Below are positions 35,364 to 45,092 of a stretch of DNA of 64,000 bases, one piece after another (position 1 is the first letter of the stretch; the number at the start of each line of letters is the position of its first letter). Under the pieces are notes generated by a model. That model saw nothing but the letters and a program-made list of their open reading frames with translations. It was not told where the DNA came from and ran no database searches. Source of the stretch: Bacillus sp. MRMR6 (GTDB taxonomy: Bacteria; Bacillota; Bacilli; Bacillales; Cytobacillaceae); the NCBI RefSeq assembly GCF_001940785.1, contig NZ_MSLS01000026.1, positions 308-64,307 on the forward strand, in the 5' to 3' direction. The position numbers and the translations under genes were made by a program.

Positions 35364-36596
35364 TTATTTTACGTACACCTCATGAATAGCTAACTCGAAA
35401 TTCTTCTTTTTTTCGGAAGGATCTTTCAAAGCCAGTTGACCTTTAAAAAGTGTCTCCCCGGTCTTAACATCCGCAACAACCACTTCCGAATCCATAGTCG
35501 AAGTCATTTGCGGGGAAACCACATAAAGTTTACCGTCTTTCACCAAAGTCGTTCGACCATGCATCAGCCCCTCTTTTCCCGATAATTGAACTCGGAATAG
35601 CTGACCAACTTGATGATCTACTAAACTATATGGTGTAACAGCCAAGTCTTCTCCAGCAACACTCATAAAGTAAATGGTAGAACCATCAAAATAGTACAAT
35701 CGGTTTTCATCTAACTGTAAACCCGGGACATCAATTTTCGTCGTTTCCTTCGTATGCAAATCGTAGGAATAGACTTCTTGACTGATTAACTTTTCTTGTC
35801 TCGATTCCTCATCTTCAGTAAATCTCCAGTCTGTCTTTATAAATATCAGCTGTTCCATCGCCTGTGTAGGATTGGTAGGTACCAAATGTACGTTGGAACG
35901 GATATCCTTCTGTTCCTCAGACACCTGAATAATCGCTTCATCGCTACTTATTTTCTGATTGGCAACATCAATCGTATAGATGTGTTCTTCATAATAGAGA
36001 TGGTCTTTCAACATTCTCACCGCATTTTTGGTGATTACATATAACTCATCCTCAATCATTTGCACATCCTCGACAAAGAAATAATCCAGTTCCTTCCCAT
36101 CTGGAATTTCAATGGTGAAGGTGTTGATACTAGCATCTTCTTTGTTTAACACAGATAAATCAAGGAAGAATCTAGTCGATAAGCTTCCATGTTGATAGTT
36201 ATCAGCGGCATAAGCGATAAACTGTTCGTTTTCAAAAAATGAAGGAATATACGAATTTTTACCGCGCATAAAGGAACGATATTCTTCCCGTAATTCCTTA
36301 ATCAAAGTCGGAGGCTGTCCAATCACCTGATCTAAGAAGGAGTTACTCGCGTATGTAGACCCTTCTTCACTGATTTTGACATTCGTCCCTATATAACTTC
36401 CAGCGGTGGTATCCGCTGCATAAGCTCCCTCTAACACCAAAGATTCTATCTCTTTTGCATCACCACTTTGTGCTTGAATCACGAACTCTGGATATGGTTC
36501 CGCTGACAAAGCAGAGGTCACATAGAAGGTTCCAATGCTAAGCACAATAACAACGATGATGCTAGTTAATTTCCAGTATTTTTTCAATGTAAACAC
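35364..36596 (-). CDS. Membrane-anchored extracellular protein of unknown function (410 aa)
   Basis: A short basic N-terminus and one hydrophobic helix (about residues 11-31, IIVVIVLSIGTFYVTSALS) suggest a signal anchor or cleaved signal. The rest is hydrophilic and beta-rich with repeated strands like DELYVITKNAVRML, NRLYYFDGSTIYFM and GKLYVVSPQMTS, as in a beta-propeller. It starts four bases after the permease gene, so it belongs to the GntR-ABC operon. Similar exoproteins accompany YtrA-type ABC modules in Bacillus. No enzymatic motif is seen; a sensor or binding role is inference. Confidence 0.8.
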   Translation of the reverse strand: MFTLKKYWKLTSIIVVIVLSIGTFYVTSALSAEPYPEFVIQAQSGDAKEIESLVLEGAYAADTTAGSYIGTNVKISEEGSTYASNSFLDQVIGQPPTLIKELREEYRSFMRGKNSYIPSFFENEQFIAYAADNYQHGSLSTRFFLDLSVLNKEDASINTFTIEIPDGKELDYFFVEDVQMIEDELYVITKNAVRMLKDHLYYEEHIYTIDVANQKISSDEAIIQVSEEQKDIRSNVHLVPTNPTQAMEQLIFIKTDWRFTEDEESRQEKLISQEVYSYDLHTKETTKIDVPGLQLDENRLYYFDGSTIYFMSVAGEDLAVTPYSLVDHQVGQLFRVQLSGKEGLMHGRTTLVKDGKLYVVSPQMTSTMDSEVVVADVKTGETLFKGQLALKDPSEKKKNFELAIHEVYVK

Positions 36597-36599
36597 CCC

Positions 36600-37433
36600 T
36601 TAAACAGTGACCTTTTTTGCTAATAAAAACCCACTCATCAGAATCGATGCAGCCAGTACAAGCAATCCCATGACGATCTCAAGCACAAGCAATTCAATCG
36701 GATAGAAAAAACCATTTAACACAAACTCTTGTAGAAGTAGCGGCAAGATTAAGACCACGACAGCTAGAATGCTATAAAGTAGTCCTGCCACAATCCCCTT
36801 CCACTTGAAACTTCTCTCCATTAAGATAGCCGTAAACAAGATGGATACTGCTAACAATCCTGCACCGTAGGTTAAAATCAGTTCAGTCATACTGCTTGGA
36901 ATGATAATCGATAACTCAGGAAAGCTGATCACGATTTCCCTCACACCCAAATCCGCTCTAAATTCGTCAGGCACTATTCCCTTCATCACTAGCATCTCGA
37001 TCGGCATGATCATCAGTTGAACAGCGACTAAACCCAATGTCATCAGGAGGATTGTAGTAATTTTTGCAAAGAAAATACTTAATCTTGATGTTGGGAGCAA
37101 GAGTAAACGGTAGACAAAGGTGTTTTTTCCAAGCCAATCACGATACCAAATGAAGAATATGTATAATCCTACCCCAGCGATACATAACGCAATTGGCCCC
37201 ACGAACCATACACTTCTGACAATCTGGAAAAAACTCATTTGACCATAGGTTTCGAGAAATTGTGCTATCGACATCATCTCTTCATAGATGTTTTCATTTG
37301 CCCTGTTAATATACTTTTTTGATTCCACAACAGCGCCGATCATCTGCACCACGAAGGTAATCCCTAATAAAACAGCAAATAGTTTCGCAATTCGGTTCAC
37401 TTCAAAGTTTACGAGCTTCAAGTAATTTTTCAT
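36600..37433 (-). CDS. ABC transporter permease (YtrC/ABC-2-like)
   Basis: This 277-residue membrane protein has about six hydrophobic segments (near 15-33, 80-95, 113-133, 185-205, 210-235 and 245-270). It overlaps the ATPase gene by four bases and precedes the exoprotein gene by four, so coupling is tight. Sequence features match the permeases paired with YtrB-like ATPases. The substrate is unknown; relatives respond to cell-wall-active antibiotics. Confidence 0.85.
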   Translation of the reverse strand: MKNYLKLVNFEVNRIAKLFAVLLGITFVVQMIGAVVESKKYINRANENIYEEMMSIAQFLETYGQMSFFQIVRSVWFVGPIALCIAGVGLYIFFIWYRDWLGKNTFVYRLLLLPTSRLSIFFAKITTILLMTLGLVAVQLMIMPIEMLVMKGIVPDEFRADLGVREIVISFPELSIIIPSSMTELILTYGAGLLAVSILFTAILMERSFKWKGIVAGLLYSILAVVVLILPLLLQEFVLNGFFYPIELLVLEIVMGLLVLAASILMSGFLLAKKVTV

Positions 37434-38119
37434 CGCTGATACACCTCTCTCATGACATCAATGACAGACTTCCCTTCGGTTTCACGTACCTCTTCCGCAT
37501 TAAATTCCTTAGTCACCATTCCGTCATCGAGTAAAACAACCTTGTCGATTAAATGTTCAATATCCCCGATTTCATGGGTGGTAATGATGACACCTCGGTT
37601 CTCAATCAAATGACTCGTGAACACATTGGCAATCTCTTCGCGGCTGAACATATCAATTCCTGAGAACGGCTCATCCATTAACACATAATCCACATCAAGG
37701 GCCAGCCCTAGTAACAAATTCACCTTTGCCGTATTTCCTTTCGATAAGGAAGAAATCCGGTCACTTCTATTCAATCGGAAAAATTGCAGCAGCTCGTTTG
37801 CCCGATCCTGATTCCAACACGTATAGAAGTCCTTCATAAACTCCATCGACTCGAGGATTGTCATCGACGGCAGCATCGTAATCGCATCGGGGATAAAGGT
37901 TATTTTTTCAAAAGTATGTTTATCGACTGGTTTTCCATCTATTAAGATTTGGCCCTTTTGGATGGGAGTTAGAGCCATAATGGCATTTAAGATCGTTGTT
38001 TTCCCTACCCCGTTAATCCCGATTAAGCAGGTAATTTCGCCCTTGTTGGCAGTAAAGGAGACTCCTTTTAAGATTTTCTTTCGTCCAAAACTCTTTTCAA
38101 CCGCTTTTACTTCAATCAT
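37430..38119 (-). CDS. ABC transporter ATP-binding protein (YtrB-like)
   Basis: This 229-residue ATPase has Walker A GINGVGKTT (about 34-42), the altered signature SLSKGNTAKVNLLLGLAL, Walker B VDYVLMDEPFSGID and switch His VIITTHEIGDIE. The LSKGN variant of the LSGGQ signature is common in the YtrB group. It starts two bases after the GntR gene stop and overlaps the permease gene. It powers the permease encoded next to it. Confidence 0.92.
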   Translation of the reverse strand: MIEVKAVEKSFGRKKILKGVSFTANKGEITCLIGINGVGKTTILNAIMALTPIQKGQILIDGKPVDKHTFEKITFIPDAITMLPSMTILESMEFMKDFYTCWNQDRANELLQFFRLNRSDRISSLSKGNTAKVNLLLGLALDVDYVLMDEPFSGIDMFSREEIANVFTSHLIENRGVIITTHEIGDIEHLIDKVVLLDDGMVTKEFNAEEVRETEGKSVIDVMREVYQR

Positions 38120-38121
38120 GT

Positions 38122-38502
38122 TTACGCCTCCTGATTCCCGTTACTCGTATACTTCTCCCGAACCAAATCAAGCAGCTCCTCCACCGGAACATTGATGGAA
38201 CGGACAGAAGTCACAAACGTATCGACCGCCTCCAAAATCAGCTCTTCTCTCACCTTTCCAAGTATCTTTGTATCTGTAGTAATTTTGCTCGGATGATTCC
38301 GCTCTGTAGTAATCAACCCTTGTTCCTCCATTTCCTTATACGCTCGCTGCGCAGTATTCGGATTCACCTTCATTTGGTTCGCCAGCTCCCGTCGTGATGG
38401 AATTTCCTCTCCTGGCCTCAACTCACCGTTCACAATCTTCTCTTTAAAATAACGAATGATCTGCAAATACACCGGATCACGATTATTAAAAACAACATTC
38501 AT
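38122..38502 (-). CDS. GntR-family regulator, YtrA subfamily
   Basis: This 126-residue protein is a winged helix (PVYLQIIRYFKEKIVNGELR ... SRRELANQMKVNPNTAQRAY) followed by a short helical dimerisation tail, the size of the YtrA subfamily. It leads the operon and is expected to repress it, being released by cell-envelope stress or another signal. The ATG at 38502 is preceded by GGAGTTG. In Staphylococcus and Bacillus such GntR-ABC operons respond to wall-active peptides; this is family knowledge, not shown here. Confidence 0.9.
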   Translation of the reverse strand: MNVVFNNRDPVYLQIIRYFKEKIVNGELRPGEEIPSRRELANQMKVNPNTAQRAYKEMEEQGLITTERNHPSKITTDTKILGKVREELILEAVDTFVTSVRSINVPVEELLDLVREKYTSNGNQEA

Positions 38503-38660
38503 AGAAACAACTCCTATACAACTTTCAACAGGTGTGTGTATTAACTAATTCATACACTTTAGGTGTATTATATGGTTAATACAGCATCGTTGTCAAGGGT
38601 TTCATGGGGACGGTTCTACTGCTCTTTTTGCAGGAGAAAACCGCAATCGCTTCTCGGTGT

Positions 38661-39040
38661 TAGGACACTTTTTCACCTTTATTACACAGGCAACTTCCGA
38701 CTATTTTCTCTTATCTAAAAGAAAACAAGTGCCTTCACACCAAGGAAAAATGCAAATCCAATCAAACGTTTGATTAGGGCCATAATTTCCAAATAAACGA
38801 TTGATTAAATGCAGGAAAACCCCTTTATTTAAACGAACTTATGCTGGTTTTCTGGAGCAATTCTTGTCGAGGAATGGTCACTGGCTTCGATCTACTTCTC
38901 CAATAAAAACAGATAAAAACTAGTAATCTACACAAATCAGCACGTTTTGATACTAATCAAACGATTGTGTAAAACGGAAAATAGGAAGACAACAAAGAGG
39001 TTTTATAATAAAATTGGGTAGAATTTTGTCGTTGTAAGAT
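38661..39040 (+). repeat. Dispersed intergenic repeat, copy B (near full length)
   Basis: Ordered blocks match copy A, including a perfect palindrome AATCAAACGTTTGATT at about 38760-38775, CGAACTTATGCTGGTTTTC, TCGAGGAATGGTCACTGG, AACTAGTAATCTACACAAAT, AATCAAACGATTGTGTAAA and TTGGGTAGAATTTTGTCG. Confidence 0.88.
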
Positions 39041-39074
39041 TGGTCCGATAGATGTTGGTGTTAGAGAATAAAAT

Positions 39075-39117
39075 AGGGCATGTATTCCGCCCCTTGAGGT
39101 GCAAGAATGCATGCCCT
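39075..39117 (-). terminator. Terminator of the GAF-remnant/64-aa protein unit
   Basis: AGGGCATG and CATGCCCT, with partial pairing inside, form a long stem. The minus strand continues ATTTTATT. It is about 70 bp past the stop of the 64-residue protein gene. Confidence 0.65.
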
Positions 39118-39187
39118 TTTCAACTTCTAGAACAAACCCCGTGCAAGTACCACCCATTTTTACGGTTGGCACCTTACACTAATTTTG

Positions 39188-39382
39188 TTACTTTTTAATC
39201 TTAATTTTCAATTTGCCTTTTTTCTTTCGGGAGTTAAAGGGATTAGTAGGTTTAAATTTAACAGCAACCTCAATATCTTTTTGAAGTTCATTTCCCTCAT
39301 TGATAAGATTATTAGCCTCTACTAGTAATTGGTCGATATCACTATAACCCGTTTTTTTAACTGGCCTAACCATTGTCACCAT
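39188..39382 (-). CDS. Small basic hypothetical protein (64 aa)
   Basis: The ATG at 39382 follows GGGAGGG with good spacing and the coding frame ends before a terminator, so it is likely real. The product has an acidic helical middle (DIDQLLVEANNLINEGNEL) and a strongly basic tail (SRKKKGKLKIKIKK). No signal peptide or membrane helix is seen. Its ribosome site directly follows the stop of the broken GAF gene, so the two were an operon. The function is unknown; the basic tail could bind nucleic acid or the spore coat. Confidence 0.6.
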   Translation of the reverse strand: MVTMVRPVKKTGYSDIDQLLVEANNLINEGNELQKDIEVAVKFKPTNPFNSRKKKGKLKIKIKK

Positions 39383-39396
39383 TAAAATTCCCTCCC

Positions 39397-39844
39397 TTAC
39401 GTATAATTATTATCATTAATTTTACCATATAAAAGCATGGATGTGCTCAATCTAGCATAAAATTCTACTGTTCTTAAGTCCGCATCACCAAAACCATTTT
39501 CCACTTCTGATTGCAGGCATAGGACCCCGAGAATATTGTTTGTTATCCACCATTAATGGAAATCCAAGTATTGAACCTATTGGAGTTGCAGGTATTCCAC
39601 CATCAGTAAACCTCTTATCCTCCTGTCCAATACAGTTAACAATTTCCGCCTCCCTTATACCCCAAATATAGCCTGCAAAACTTTCATCTTTTCCAAACGA
39701 CCTTTTTGCAATAGATTCTGCATTTATCCGAACACTTGCTTTAATAACTAACCTATCCTGATTCACCTCAAATAATGAGATAGATTTATCACTTTGGTCT
39801 CTTTCGAGAACAGTAATACACTCTTCGAGAATATGGTTTAGCAT
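39397..39844 (-). pseudogene. GAF-domain protein, frameshifted
   Basis: The first frame reads HILEECITVLERDQ ... FPLMVDNKQY and stops at 39485. One base further on, another frame continues LGVLCLQSEVENGFGDADLR and TVEFYARL to a stop at 39397. Joined, they make one GAF (small-molecule or redox sensing) domain. The N-terminus also looks incomplete and the ATG at 39844 has no clear ribosome site. It is either a decayed gene or two local sequence errors. Confidence 0.65.
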
Positions 39845-39888
39845 TTAACTCGGGAAGTACTGTGACCATCCTTCTTGGGATACAAGAA

Positions 39889-39908
39889 AACCGCCTTAAT
39901 AGGCGGTT
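39889..39908 (-). terminator. Terminator of glpD
   Basis: AACCGCCT and AGGCGGTT form a perfect stem with a TAAT loop. The minus strand continues TTCTTG, which is T-rich, about 75 bp past the glpD stop. Confidence 0.7.
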
Positions 39909-39980
39909 CTTTGATTAGAATAGAGAAAAAAGGCGAAAGCTGATTTACATACAATTCAGCTTTCTCTTTCTCATTGATTA

Positions 39981-41660
39981 TTAACTTACCTTTTCCTTCG
40001 TCTCCTCATCAATCGCTGTAAATGCATCACGAATATGTTTTTCTAATTCTTGTTTATATAAAAATTTCTGTTCTACTGTCCAATTTAAAGAAGCAGCCAT
40101 ATAGTTTATGACTTTATCCTTCCATTCCCTAACCCAATTAATATCAAATAATAATGTACCCGTTCTTCGATAGAAAAAGTCAGTCGGTTTGGCTATCATT
40201 TCATCTTTAATGGAATAAATAAGTTGTAAAAACACATAAAGCGGCAATTCAATTTCCGAAGAGTTTTGCAAATAAAATCTATGATACTTAAATACCTTAT
40301 CCACATTTGACCCATATCTTTTAACCATTTTTGCAGCTTCTTCAGGTGTTAAGCCTAGGTGTATACCTATCTTCACCTTTTCCTCTATAAAGGCAGGAAA
40401 GTTTTTAGACCCTCCTACATCCCCGCCTGAAATCGGTAATGTCCTAGTCTTACAAGATGAAAAAGTTCTGCCTTCTTGATTGTTTAAATTTTTTGCGAGT
40501 AGATCCACAACGATTTCAGCCATTTTACGATAACCTGTTAGCTTCCCGCCTGCAATGGTAATAAGCCCTGACTCGGATGTCCATATTTCATCTTTACGCG
40601 ATATCTCAGAAGGATCTTTTCCATCCTCATGTATTAACGGACGTAAGCCGGTCCAACTGGACTCAATATCTTTTACCGTTATTTTCAATGTAGGAAACAT
40701 ATAGTTAATAGCATTTATTACATAATTGCGGTCAGCTTCTGTCATCCTTGGGTGGGCAATATCTCCCTCATAAACGGTATCTGTTGTTCCTACATATGTT
40801 TTACCTTCCCTTGGAATGGCAAACACCATGCGTCCATCCGCAGTATCAAAGTAAACGGCTTGATTGAGCGGAAATCGGCTTTGATCGATAACAAGGTGAA
40901 TTCCTTTCGTTAATTGCAATGACTTTCCTTGTTTAGAATGATCTTTTTCACGCAATGTATCTACCCAAGGACCTGCTGCGTTAACAATTTTCTTTGCAAA
41001 TATTTTATAGGACTCCTTGGTTAATTGATCTACAACGATGACACCTTTTACAATCCCATTTTCATAGATAAATTTCTCCACTTTTGTGTAATTGATTGCA
41101 TTAGCCCCTTGATTCACTGCTTCTTTCACTACCTCAATCGTTAAACGTGCATCATCTGTTTTATATTCTACATAATAACCGGCACCTTTAAGACCTTCCC
41201 TTTTCAGTAGAGGTTCACGCTTAAGAGTTTTTTCAACACTCAACATAGATCGGCGCTCACTACTCTTTACTCCTGCTAAAAAGTCATAAACTAGAAGGCC
41301 AATTGAAGTAGAGAATTTACCAAATGTCCCTCCCTCGTGAATCGGAAGAAGCATCCACTCCGGTGTTGTTACGTGTGGCCCGTTTTCGTAAACAATTGCT
41401 CTCTCCTTCCCAACTTCGGCAACCATCTTCACTTCAAATTGTTTTAAATATCTTAAACCACCATGAACTAATTTCGTTGATCTACTAGAAGTACCTGCAG
41501 CAAAATCTTGCATTTCGAATAATGCTGTTCTCATCCCCCGTGTGGCTGCATCAAGGGCTATACCACACCCTGTAATGCCCCCGCCTATTACAAGAACATC
41601 ATAAACCGTCTCTTGCATTTGTTTCAAAATATCAATCCGATTCTCACTTGAAAAAACCAT
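39981..41660 (-). CDS. glpD: Aerobic glycerol-3-phosphate dehydrogenase GlpD
   Basis: This 559-residue flavoprotein oxidises glycerol 3-phosphate to DHAP at the membrane and passes electrons to quinone. The FAD-binding motif [20 protein letters not shown] is near residue 20, followed by [19 protein letters not shown], and the C-terminal DAO_C domain is present. The length fits the family. A strong leader hairpin (41709-41759) lies upstream, as in B. subtilis glpD, where GlpP prevents termination. glpK and glpP lie upstream on the same strand, but each gap is long enough for separate control. Confidence 0.95.
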   Translation of the reverse strand: MVFSSENRIDILKQMQETVYDVLVIGGGITGCGIALDAATRGMRTALFEMQDFAAGTSSRSTKLVHGGLRYLKQFEVKMVAEVGKERAIVYENGPHVTTPEWMLLPIHEGGTFGKFSTSIGLLVYDFLAGVKSSERRSMLSVEKTLKREPLLKREGLKGAGYYVEYKTDDARLTIEVVKEAVNQGANAINYTKVEKFIYENGIVKGVIVVDQLTKESYKIFAKKIVNAAGPWVDTLREKDHSKQGKSLQLTKGIHLVIDQSRFPLNQAVYFDTADGRMVFAIPREGKTYVGTTDTVYEGDIAHPRMTEADRNYVINAINYMFPTLKITVKDIESSWTGLRPLIHEDGKDPSEISRKDEIWTSESGLITIAGGKLTGYRKMAEIVVDLLAKNLNNQEGRTFSSCKTRTLPISGGDVGGSKNFPAFIEEKVKIGIHLGLTPEEAAKMVKRYGSNVDKVFKYHRFYLQNSSEIELPLYVFLQLIYSIKDEMIAKPTDFFYRRTGTLLFDINWVREWKDKVINYMAASLNWTVEQKFLYKQELEKHIRDAFTAIDEETKEKVS

Positions 41661-41708
41661 TCCTTTTCACTCCTTTTTTCTTTTTTCTATTTGTACAGCC
41701 AAATAAAA

Positions 41709-41759
41709 AGAGACCACAAAATCTATTAATCGTAAACGATTAAAGGTCTTATGGTCTCT
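41709..41759 (-). promoter_or_regulatory. GlpP-type leader terminator upstream of glpD
   Basis: On the minus strand AGAGACCATAA pairs with TTGTGGTCTCT, with an inner TTAATCG/CGATTAA stem, followed by TTTTATTT. It lies about 50 bp before the glpD start. In B. subtilis the equivalent inverted repeat is an antitermination site for GlpP with glycerol 3-phosphate. Confidence 0.8.
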
Positions 41760-41872
41760 CAAATTTCTCCTACCGGAATATTAACTTATCATTAATTAAA
41801 TCATAAATTAATTGGAAATTCAATCCTGACCATTGCCCATTCGGTATATCTAGCTTAAAAGTTTTTATCTGA

Positions 41873-43366
<1,494 letters not shown>

Positions 43367-43401
43367 TTAAAACCTTCCTTTGTTTCATCATGTATTAATA
43401 A

Positions 43402-43455
43402 GATAAGCGCAAGCGCCTTAGTCAGCCCCGACAGGAGCCTTAGCTGGACAATTCT
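43402..43455 (-). repeat. Bacillus-type GC-rich hairpin repeat upstream of glpK
   Basis: The element GATAAGCGCAAGCGCC ... TAGCTGGACAATTC has the look of the short GC-rich stem-loop repeats found many times in Bacillus genomes (recognised by resemblance). It occupies the glpP-glpK gap where a GlpP-responsive leader would be expected. Confidence 0.6.
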
Positions 43456-43485
43456 TAAATTCAAATTTTCTTTCTTTACTTCCAC

Positions 43486-44037
43486 CTAATAGGCTTTCCA
43501 AAGGTTTTGTCTTGAAGTAGTAACAGCCGTCGCACCAGCTGTTAAAGCTTGAAGCACGTCTTGTTCGCTTTTTATGAATCCCCCTGCCAAGATTGGTATC
43601 CCTGTTTTTTCATGTACTTCTTGTATAATAGAAGGAATGATTCCAGGCAGGACTTCAATATAATCAGGCTTTATTTTTGGGACCATCTTGTAGGTTTTTT
43701 CAAGAGAGGTACTATCTAGTAAAAAAACCCTTTGAATAGCATAAACACCTTTTTGTTTTGCTTTTAAAATAACATTCGATTTAGTAGAAATAATTCCAGC
43801 TGGTCTTAAATCTTGACATAAAAATTCTACGGCATATTCGTCTGCTTTTAAGCCGTTAATGAGATCCACATGTAAGATTAATTCTTTCTGTGCCTTTCTC
43901 ACGACATTCATAATTCCGCGTAATTGTCCTAAATGACTATCCAGTAACAGCCCGTACTTATAATCACTTTCTAAAAACCGCTCAAGTTGCTTCATTTCCC
44001 TAAACGCTGGCAAAACCTGTTGTTTGTGAAACGGCAT
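43486..44037 (-). CDS. glpP: Glycerol-3-phosphate-responsive antiterminator GlpP
   Basis: This 183-residue TIM-barrel-like RNA-binding protein matches the G3P_antiterm family: [55 protein letters not shown] and the ligand loop [14 protein letters not shown]. Bound to glycerol 3-phosphate it lets RNA polymerase read through leader terminators such as that of glpD. It is upstream of glpK on the same strand, the classic order P-(F)-K-D. Confidence 0.95.
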   Translation of the reverse strand: MPFHKQQVLPAFREMKQLERFLESDYKYGLLLDSHLGQLRGIMNVVRKAQKELILHVDLINGLKADEYAVEFLCQDLRPAGIISTKSNVILKAKQKGVYAIQRVFLLDSTSLEKTYKMVPKIKPDYIEVLPGIIPSIIQEVHEKTGIPILAGGFIKSEQDVLQALTAGATAVTTSRQNLWKAY

Positions 44038-44071
44038 TCACGAACCTCCTCACCACATACCCTACTTTACA

Positions 44072-44108
44072 AAAGAATCTCATTAACATTTAATTAATGA
44101 GATTCTTT
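44072..44108 (-). terminator. AT-rich hairpin between the AEC carrier gene and glpP
   Basis: AAAGAATCTCATTAA and TTAATGAGATTCTTT form a perfect 15-bp stem with a 7-base loop. It could terminate the AEC gene (stop at 44139) or act in the glpP leader. The T-run on the minus strand is short (four T). Confidence 0.6.
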
Positions 44109-44138
44109 GTTAATAGATAAGATATATAGTTGCTTCTA

Positions 44139-45041
44139 CTATAAAACAATCATAAAAATGACAGGTAAGGTAGCTAAACTTAGAGTTGTACTAACGAGCG
44201 TTGCACTTGAAACAAACTCAGGTTCTGTATTGAATTGTAATGCGTACATCGTCGTATTCGCTGCTGTAGGCATAGCTGCCATAATAATCATGATTTGCTT
44301 TACCATATCGTCAACTGGCAAAGCCAAAGTTAGAAAATAGGCAATAATTGGTGATATGGCTAATTTCGTAATAAGAGAAAGAGAAACTTTTTCCCTCTCT
44401 AAATTTTTTAATGAAATTCTAGCAAGCTGCATACCTAATACAAGCATAACGGTTGGAATGGCTGCATTGGCGACCATATCAACTGCTTCAGTAATGGAAG
44501 CTCCAAGTTTAACATGCATGACTTGCAGGATTGAGCCTGCAATTGCTCCGTAAACCATTGGCATACGTTTAACGGCCCGTACGGCAGAACGTATGCCATT
44601 TCCATCTTTACCGCCTTTGGCTGCATAGTACACACCTACTGTACACATGGCAAGCTGTTGAATGACCATTAAAATAATCGCATAATCAAGACCTGTTGCC
44701 CCAAATAACAATAACACGACCGGAGTTCCGTAATTTCCATTATTCATAAAAGAGGAAGCTAATATCATTCCACAGGTTTCTTTAATGGAGTAATGACGTA
44801 TAAATGCAATCATATATACAACAATAATTAAGGAAAAACAAAGTGCAAATGTATAAAGTGTCATATATAAATAGGTTAAATCAAATCTTATAGAATAGAA
44901 GGTCCGAAACACTAAAACAGGTGACATTAAATACAGAGCCATTGTCGAAATAGTTTTCGGTTCGAACCCTATTTTTTTTTGACCGATAAAACCGAGAGCA
45001 AATATGCCAAAGATTGGAATAAGGATAAGGAAGAAATCCAC
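44139..45041 (-). CDS. AEC-family transporter, possible sulfolactate exporter
   Basis: This 300-residue auxin-efflux-carrier family protein has about ten hydrophobic helices split into two halves, starting at GTG 45041 (AAGGTG upstream). Typical features are FIGQKKIGFEPKTIS and SFMNNGNYGTPVVLLLFG. It lies about 50 bp downstream of the sulfolactaldehyde dehydrogenase gene, so it may export sulfolactate, the end product that cells of this pathway excrete. This role is inferred from position only; malate or other organic acids are alternatives for the family. Confidence 0.85.
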   Translation of the reverse strand: MDFFLILIPIFGIFALGFIGQKKIGFEPKTISTMALYLMSPVLVFRTFYSIRFDLTYLYMTLYTFALCFSLIIVVYMIAFIRHYSIKETCGMILASSFMNNGNYGTPVVLLLFGATGLDYAIILMVIQQLAMCTVGVYYAAKGGKDGNGIRSAVRAVKRMPMVYGAIAGSILQVMHVKLGASITEAVDMVANAAIPTVMLVLGMQLARISLKNLEREKVSLSLITKLAISPIIAYFLTLALPVDDMVKQIMIIMAAMPTAANTTMYALQFNTEPEFVSSATLVSTTLSLATLPVIFMIVL

Positions 45042-45092
45042 TGATTCACCTTCATTCCTAAAAAATATATAATTACCTTTCGTATTAATAGA

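Larger units (their letters stand above)
38503..39187. other. Repeat-rich intergenic region
   Basis: It contains a GGGGACGGTTCTACTGC motif at 38605-38621, a full copy of the dispersed repeat (38661-39040) and a terminator hairpin (39075-39117). A 71-codon frame at 38957-39172 spans repeat and terminator and is not credible. Confidence 0.6.

Noticed and set aside
38957-39172. A 71-codon frame on the minus strand
   Set aside because: It spans the end of repeat copy B and a terminator hairpin, and has no ribosome binding site.
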